Below are positions 7,870-12,320 of a DNA stretch of 12,320 bases, in pieces. Numbering within the stretch: the stretch's first letter is position 1; each line of letters begins with the position of its first letter. The stretch lies in NCBI GenBank assembly GCA_015499995.1, contig JADNRV010000816.1, forward strand, positions 1 through 12,320, given 5' to 3'. A program made the translations under genes and the position numbers. The notes under the pieces are model-generated. The model did no database searches, was not told the DNA's origin, and was given only the letters and a program-made list of their open reading frames with translations. Origin of the DNA: Flammula alnicola (taxonomy: Eukaryota; Basidiomycota; Agaricomycetes; Agaricales; Strophariaceae).

Positions 7870-10195
7870 CTAAGGCGTCAGCCGTGGTGAAAGGCTGTCG
7901 TCAGTTTCGTCAGTTTCGTCGTCTTCGGTCGATTCCGTTCCTTCCTCCTGCGCCTCTTCACCTTCGTTCTCTTCCTTACCGCGTCCTTCATTCTCTTCAA
8001 TGCAATTCACAATACCCCGTAATTCATCTAATTCATCTGCAAACACCTCAGCGTATGTGCACAACACAGCGCGATCAAAGTCGATGACGGAGACCTCATT
8101 GTCTTCGTTAACTAACAGGTTATCCAGCCGAATGTCACGGTGAAGTATCCCTCCTCGATGAATCCCTTCAAGCGCTCGTGAAAATGCGGCGCTAGAGATC
8201 GCAAAGTGTCAGATAAGAGCAGAGGTAGGTAGTTCGACAACTCACACTTCTACCTGGGGAACGTATACTTCATCTTTCTTGAATTTGCTATCCTTTTCAA
8301 GCTCCCTAGTCCTGAGGCTCTTGCCGCCATGATCCATCACCAAGCCATAGTGCCCGTTTCGATATCTTGAAAAAGTCCATGAACACGAACGACACCGCGA
8401 CGGTCTTAACCTTAGCCAGGTGTGCGTACATATTGTATTCGTTTCGCATCGATGTTTGCTGCGCCTCTGAGAAACCCAATTTTACCAAACACCTGTGTAG
8501 TTTTTTGCCGGAATCTGTCTCGACCTCGATACTGCTCGATGGATTACACCTACGGCGCCAGTTCCTATGGGTGCATGCAATGTGACCGTCATAAACTGGC
8601 TAGAACTGTACACGGATTTCCTATCTGGCTCCTCGAAAGCGTCATTGAACAGACCCGGAACACAGCTTGGCCCTGACGTATGAAAGACGATGGCGCCGGG
8701 CGATCGGTAATGGTCGTAATCAGCCTGATGAGTGCCAATTCTCGACAACTAATTTCTTTCTCAGTCTACAGGATATGATCGAGTGAAGCTGGTGAGAAGA
8801 GTGTGGATAACTTACTTCGTTTGCCTTGTAAATACCACCCTCGTTGTACACCCTGGGTATAATCTCTCCGCTAGCCTTCCTTCGTTTGCTAGGAGTTGAT
8901 GGCGCACTTTCTAAATTTTCTGCAGACCGCTTGCGACTGAAAGTTCCTGGTGTAGCAGTGGAGCCGTCGGTACTCTTTGTCACTGTGTACCTTTCCAGCG
9001 CATCTTGCAAAATCGCTATGTGCAGTCCCATATGCAGCTGCCGGTATTTGGGGTTCTTGCAGTGGACCGTGTCAATTGCATCAGATAGATAGAGCGTTTG
9101 AGATCCTCGATGACGTATGCCAATACGTTCGTATGTCCCACAGTTAAAAACCATGAATGTGGCATCGTATTTCACAGCCGATGCCCATGTCTGCGAAGAG
9201 ATTAATTCCGTGAACTGTAAGATAATGTATAATTACTCACGCGCTGGATGTAATCGTTTCCGTTAGGGCGATATTTACGGCGAACCACCCGCGCCGACCT
9301 GGTACTTTAACCGGGACAATTTGGGTTTGAATACCGACTTTTTGTCGCGGTTTGGCGCAATAACCCCGTGAGACGTTGTCGAAGAAGCGAGAAGGCTCGT
9401 TTGTGTTGGGTCCTCTCGCCAAGACACGTTTAGATCGCTGATGTTTTGGCATAGTCTCGCGGGACAATACCATCTTTGGGGCATCCAGCGGAGGCGTAAC
9501 GGGGGTTTGTCGGGTATCCTGTTGTATGTGCTCCTTCCCATTTAAATTGAGGTGTTGCCTTCATCGAGTCACAAGAGTCTCTCCAGATTTCGTAAGAGCA
9601 AAAAAAGACCACACAGCTAGCCAAGGGAAGATTCGAGGAAACTCTTCCATCATGTCAAAAGTTGCTTTGTCAAAGGATTCGACTAAAGATTGGGGTATAA
9701 AGGGGTTGGAAGAGAGGGATTCATAAAAGGGGAACAATCTGCCTTCTCTCAGAAATAGGTTTCTTCGTCGTCATATCCGACATTGAATGTCGAAAACCCA
9801 AACAAGCACGACCAAGCTAACTCCTGTGGATGGATACAGAGTTTCGAGGCATATCTAATGCACGCACGTGCCACACAGGTGTAGTATTGCTCCCCACCGC
9901 TTTAGAATCGTGCATGTTGGCCGGTTTATCCTGGGGAACAAGTAGTCGTCGCGATGAAAATGGCGACCAGCTGCAGTAAAGGCTCCAAGCATCCCGTCCC
10001 ATTTAGCGGATAAATCTTGAGGAAGAGAAGGTGCTGGTGCAACATGTTTGAGGATTAAATTAGTCGATGTGTCTGTCGTAGAAGTAATGGGGTTCTGAAT
10101 GACCTGATGGATATCCGGCCGAGTTTTCAAGGCGGGTAGTTGTAATCTAACGCGTCCTTGAGGACTGGTGCAAAAGGGTCATCTGGAGAGAGCAT
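7870..10195 (-). pseudogene. gene A': decayed duplicate of the FunK1-like kinase
   Basis: The gene layout mirrors gene A: exons 10195-9241, 9190-8816, 8765-8246 and 8191-7870, with splice sites intact at all three introns. Exons 2 and 4 keep exactly the lengths of gene A (375 and 322 bases) and read cleanly, including HRDIRLDN and DFD. Exon 1 is 14 bases shorter and exon 3 is 7 bases shorter, through many one- and two-base losses. The first one stops translation after about 19 codons (ATG at 10195, then NYPP and TGA). Others lie near 9955, 9890, 9550, 9490 and 9290, and in the kinase N-lobe near 8728, 8530, 8489 and 8400. No single frame can give the full protein, and the lesion in the N-lobe falls just after the glycine loop GTGAVG. 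Read literally, it is a pseudogene. Sequencing or assembly error in a repeat is the alternative. Confidence 0.8.
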
Positions 10196-10490
10196 GGCAG
10201 ACAAGATAAATGGAATCTGGTGGCACAATTACGGGAGTTAATAAACTCCTGAAATCAACCAATATTCTTGCGCACCGTTTTTGCGGTCTTATCCTCTTGA
10301 TTGTCGAGCACACCGAAACATTCGCTATAACCTAGAGCTATGAGGCTCAACCTCTAAGTTACAGTTGTCAAGGTGGATGAAAGGAGAGCGGCGAACATGA
10401 AAGCAACTCAAAGGTCGAAGTCAGGTGAAGGTACTCGAACAAGGAACATTCAATATTGGAAAGTGTTGAATTCGGTAATTTCCAATGTGT

Positions 10491-10496
10491 CACGTG
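10491..10496. promoter_or_regulatory. CACGTG palindrome upstream of gene A'
   Basis: The duplicate of the E-box at 4048-4053, in the identical context tgtcacgtgat, about 296 bases upstream of the ATG of the decayed gene. Sequence just inside it is diverged between copies, yet the 11-base core is unchanged. Confidence 0.3.
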
Positions 10497-10498
10497 AT

Positions 10499-11262
10499 TC
10501 GGATCTATTCCTATTTAGTATTTACAACCCGGATCGCCCAATATTGGCTCACCTATTATAGTGTAGTTCATGTGGAAATTAATTAATTAATAAAATTAAA
10601 TAAATTAATCGAGAGAGAGAAAGAGAACCCAACACAACCTCTCAGCGCAGAATAATTAATAGAATTATGCAAAATGTACCATCATGGATCTAGTTATTGT
10701 AGCATAGAATCCAAAATTTCTCAAGTGCTTTGCCCCCGATGTATCTCAGACCATCAAATTCCATGTCCACACAAATGCACAATTTTTCTCTCACGCAAGC
10801 GCGACCTTAAGAAAGACTACCAATAAACATGGTTGTATTAGACAGACATGGCCTAAATTAATTGCATGGAATCTTTGCTACATACTGACTGGATTAATTT
10901 CCAGTGAAATTCAAGGCAAATTTTCGATTTTCCTCTACTTTCAGGTTTCACTTTTAAGATTGAGCCTCATACTTATTCTACATGTGTCTCTGAATTCTCA
11001 GGATTTTTTGGGCTTGATCCTATGTTTCTCATGTGCAAGTATGCATCAGGATGTAGGAAAGGTAACCAGAGCAGAATTTCGCATTTTGGTCAAAAAAAGT
11101 GTGCAAGTCTCCATTTTTCCAGACACATGAAGAAGGTAGGAGCACATTTTTATGAGGACAAGTGAAATTTTCTGCTGTGCTCGATCTTCCAAGGAGTACA
11201 AGCTATGTATTTCCTGCCAGATGCTTTGTTTAATGTGTATAGGTTTCAAACTCAGTTAGGTC
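10499..11262. other. AT-rich intergenic stretch without a supported gene
   Basis: It begins with an A/T-only run (10576-10608, built on TTAATTAA and AAATTAA) followed by a GA tract (10611-10626). The rest is about 600 bases of AT-rich sequence with many stops in all frames. The longest frame (11249-11046, minus, 67 codons) has no recognised motif. It may be remains of mobile DNA, but I found no terminal repeats that would show this. Confidence 0.35.
10576..10626. repeat. AT-rich run next to a GA microsatellite
   Basis: A/T-only sequence made of overlapping TTAATTAA and AAATTAA units is followed directly by GAGAGAGAGAAAGAGA. It is low-complexity DNA just outside the duplication edge. Confidence 0.6.
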
Positions 11263-11264
11263 TA

Positions 11265-11290
11265 CAGTATTAGACGGGTACTTTGTACAC
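11265..11290 (+). repeat. left terminal inverted repeat of the MITE
   Basis: A 26-base repeat, the first 16 bases of which match the right end exactly. It is preceded by the TA target duplicate. Confidence 0.85.
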
Positions 11291-11878
11291 GATGGGTCCT
11301 CTGTACAGTTGGGTTTTCAGACCCAGTGTGCATCCCTAATAATAATGAGCTTTACATATGATAACATCCTATAGGTATGGTAAACTGACGAAAAGATGGG
11401 TAGAAGTGGGGTGGGCATTTTCCGGTGCCTGGATACCCAATTGGACAATTTCCCAGAAAATGTATTTTACCTCCTGAATAGTGATGACGAAAGAAATATG
11501 GATTTTTTTTGCAGAATACATTGGAACCATCCTAAATACACACTATGCACAAAGGAGCTTGTAAATCGGATAAGAGCTCGATGAGCAATTGGCGAAAAAC
11601 CTTTGGAAGAGGGGGAAAGGGAGATGCCGAGATGTGATGGCATTACACATGACGTTGACAACATGTGATCGGCATGTATTAAAATGCCGGTGTACAAAGT
11701 AATTAGAAATGGCCCAAAAATCAATTTTCAGCTTGCGTCGTGATTTCAGCAAGAACCGCTTCACCTCTCAACGTTAGATTTGGCAGACGAAAATTAGACA
11801 TGTATACCTATATTATTATGTAAAAGGATTCGAAATTAACGGACATCTGGGTAACGAAAAATTGGCCAACATTTTTTG

Positions 11879-11904
11879 GTGTACAGACTACCCGTCTAAT
11901 ACTG
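11879..11904 (-). repeat. right terminal inverted repeat of the MITE
   Basis: The inverted partner of 11265-11290, with mismatches at two inner positions only. It is followed by the TA target duplicate. Confidence 0.85.
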
Positions 11905-11906
11905 TA

Positions 11907-12126
11907 ATTGCGCTACACACATAATTTAACTGCCCAAAATCTGCCCAAAATTTTGAAAAAAAAAAAAAAGCGAAATATTGTGGGCCTTGTTCACAAGGTA
12001 TCGATTAATTATTATACAACGCCCGGTGGTTTGTGCAGAGAAATTTTTTGCACACGAACATAGACATGAACATAGATTACATGCCGTGGAATAACAGCGT
12101 ACTTTTTTTTCAGTCTTTCCGATTAC
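11907..12126. other. AT-rich flank of the MITE
   Basis: This holds a tandem 11-base repeat (CTGCCCAAAAT, 11930-11940 and 11941-11951) and a run of 14 A (11956-11969). No coding potential was seen. Confidence 0.4.
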
Positions 12127-12320
12127 TTATGAATGGTTTGCGACGGTTTGCCTCGATATTCTAGTATTCCGCAACCTAGTACATATATCGTAAATATACG
12201 AATTCCATTTAAATCCTCCATTATTTGCAAAAACTCGTGGTGGGAAGCCTGTAATTCCATGGATGTGTACGTACCTAGGTAACTCACTGTTTTCAGACCA
12301 ATCCGAGGAAGATGCTGAGC
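12127..12320 (-). CDS. possible 3' end of an unknown gene, partial
   Basis: On the minus strand a good donor (GTGAGT, 12287-12282) and an acceptor (TTACAG, 12251-12249) could define a 39-base intron. Splicing in one phase joins SASSSDWSEN to SFPPRVFANNGGFKWNSYI and runs to TAA at 12127-12129. In another phase the second exon reads ASHHEFLQIMEDLNG and stops at 12123-12125. The intron is shorter than the others here. The opposite strand also has an acceptor-like TTTTCAG (12290-12296) followed by an acidic frame (QSEEDAE). The sequence at the window edge is too short to decide, and no family is recognised. Confidence 0.2.
   Translation of the reverse strand, partial: SASSSDWSENSELPRYVHIHGITGFPPRVFANNGGFKWNSYIYDICTRLRNTRISRQTVANHS

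Larger units (their letters stand above)
7729..10498. repeat. direct segmental duplication, copy 2
   Basis: The second copy of the segment at 1100-4055, in the same orientation, about 2770 bases long. It starts at tagttgtggcgaatcacac and ends at tgtcacgtgat. Long stretches are almost identical to copy 1 (for example the catalytic exon and the block around 9520-9720), while other parts have substitutions and single-base losses. The copies are separated by 3673 bases that contain gene B. Confidence 0.85.
11265..11904. mobile_element. MITE of Tc1/mariner/pogo type, 640 bp
   Basis: The left end reads CAGTATTAGACGGGTA then CTTTGTACAC (11265-11290). The reverse complement of the right end reads CAGTATTAGACGGGTA then GTCTGTACAC (11904-11879), so the terminal inverted repeats are 26 bases with two mismatches. 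The dinucleotide TA flanks both ends (11263-11264 and 11905-11906), the target duplication typical of Tc1/mariner/pogo transposases. The inside has no open frame long enough for a transposase: the longest are 62 codons (plus) and 85 codons (minus), neither with a DDE-type motif I can see. It is therefore a non-autonomous element moved by a transposase encoded elsewhere. A hairpin (11310-11325) and an internal inverted copy of the inner repeat (11690-11700) lie within it. Confidence 0.85.

Noticed and set aside
7734..8087. Plus-strand frame of 117 codons at the left edge of copy 2
   Set aside because: It is antisense to the catalytic exon of the decayed kinase and partly in 3' flank; the Ser/Arg/Leu-rich composition is a by-product of the acidic tail on the other strand.
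1100..10498. The long direct repeat as the two LTRs of a retroelement
   Set aside because: Each copy carries an intron-containing gene, there is no TG...CA edge or primer-binding site, and the spacer encodes gene B rather than reverse transcriptase or integrase.
11396..11764. Short open frames inside the MITE as a transposase remnant
   Set aside because: The longest is 85 codons on the minus strand, with no DDE-like residues or DNA-binding helix pattern that I can recognise.
11930..11969. Tandem CTGCCCAAAAT and A14 run as the tail of a retroposon
   Set aside because: There is no pol III promoter boxes or flanking target duplication around it; only the short tandem repeat and A-run are visible.

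Overview
The window looks like nuclear DNA of a filamentous fungus, most likely an agaricomycete basidiomycete. The genes are split by very short GT-AG introns (about 50 to 66 bases), they lie in an AT-richer intergenic background, and the dominant gene family looks like the lineage-expanded fungal protein kinases of the FunK1 type. The taxon is inferred from style and family, not from a marker gene. No rRNA, tRNA, CRISPR or bacterial-type operon was seen.

Layout: 1-665 holds the 3' end of an unrecognised plus-strand gene with one clear intron. From 1378 to 10195 three related genes lie head to tail on the minus strand. Gene A (3727 to 1378, four exons, 730 residues) is an apparently intact kinase with a degenerate nuclease-like N-terminal half. 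Gene B (7250 to 4523, four exons, about 849 residues) is a distant paralogue with the same intron positions. It has a plausible PD-(D/E)XK nuclease core at its N-terminus but a kinase domain lacking the catalytic residues. Gene A' (10195 to 7870) is a decayed duplicate of gene A with many small deletions.

A and A' lie inside a direct segmental duplication of about 2.8 to 3.0 kb (1100-4055 and 7729-10498) that carries the gene, its promoter region and its 3' flank. Gene B sits in the 3.7 kb spacer. The right part (10499-12320) is AT-rich and mostly non-coding. It contains a clean 640 bp miniature inverted-repeat element (11265-11904) with 26 bp terminal inverted repeats and TA target duplications, as expected of the Tc1/mariner/pogo group.

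How the genes may work together is inference. The paralogues share an architecture of nuclease-like N-half, a conserved central module beginning W-A, an S/T-P-rich or basic linker and a compact kinase lobe. The active kinase and the putative active nuclease have been retained in different copies, a pattern that could reflect division of labour or birth-and-death turnover in a conflict-type family.
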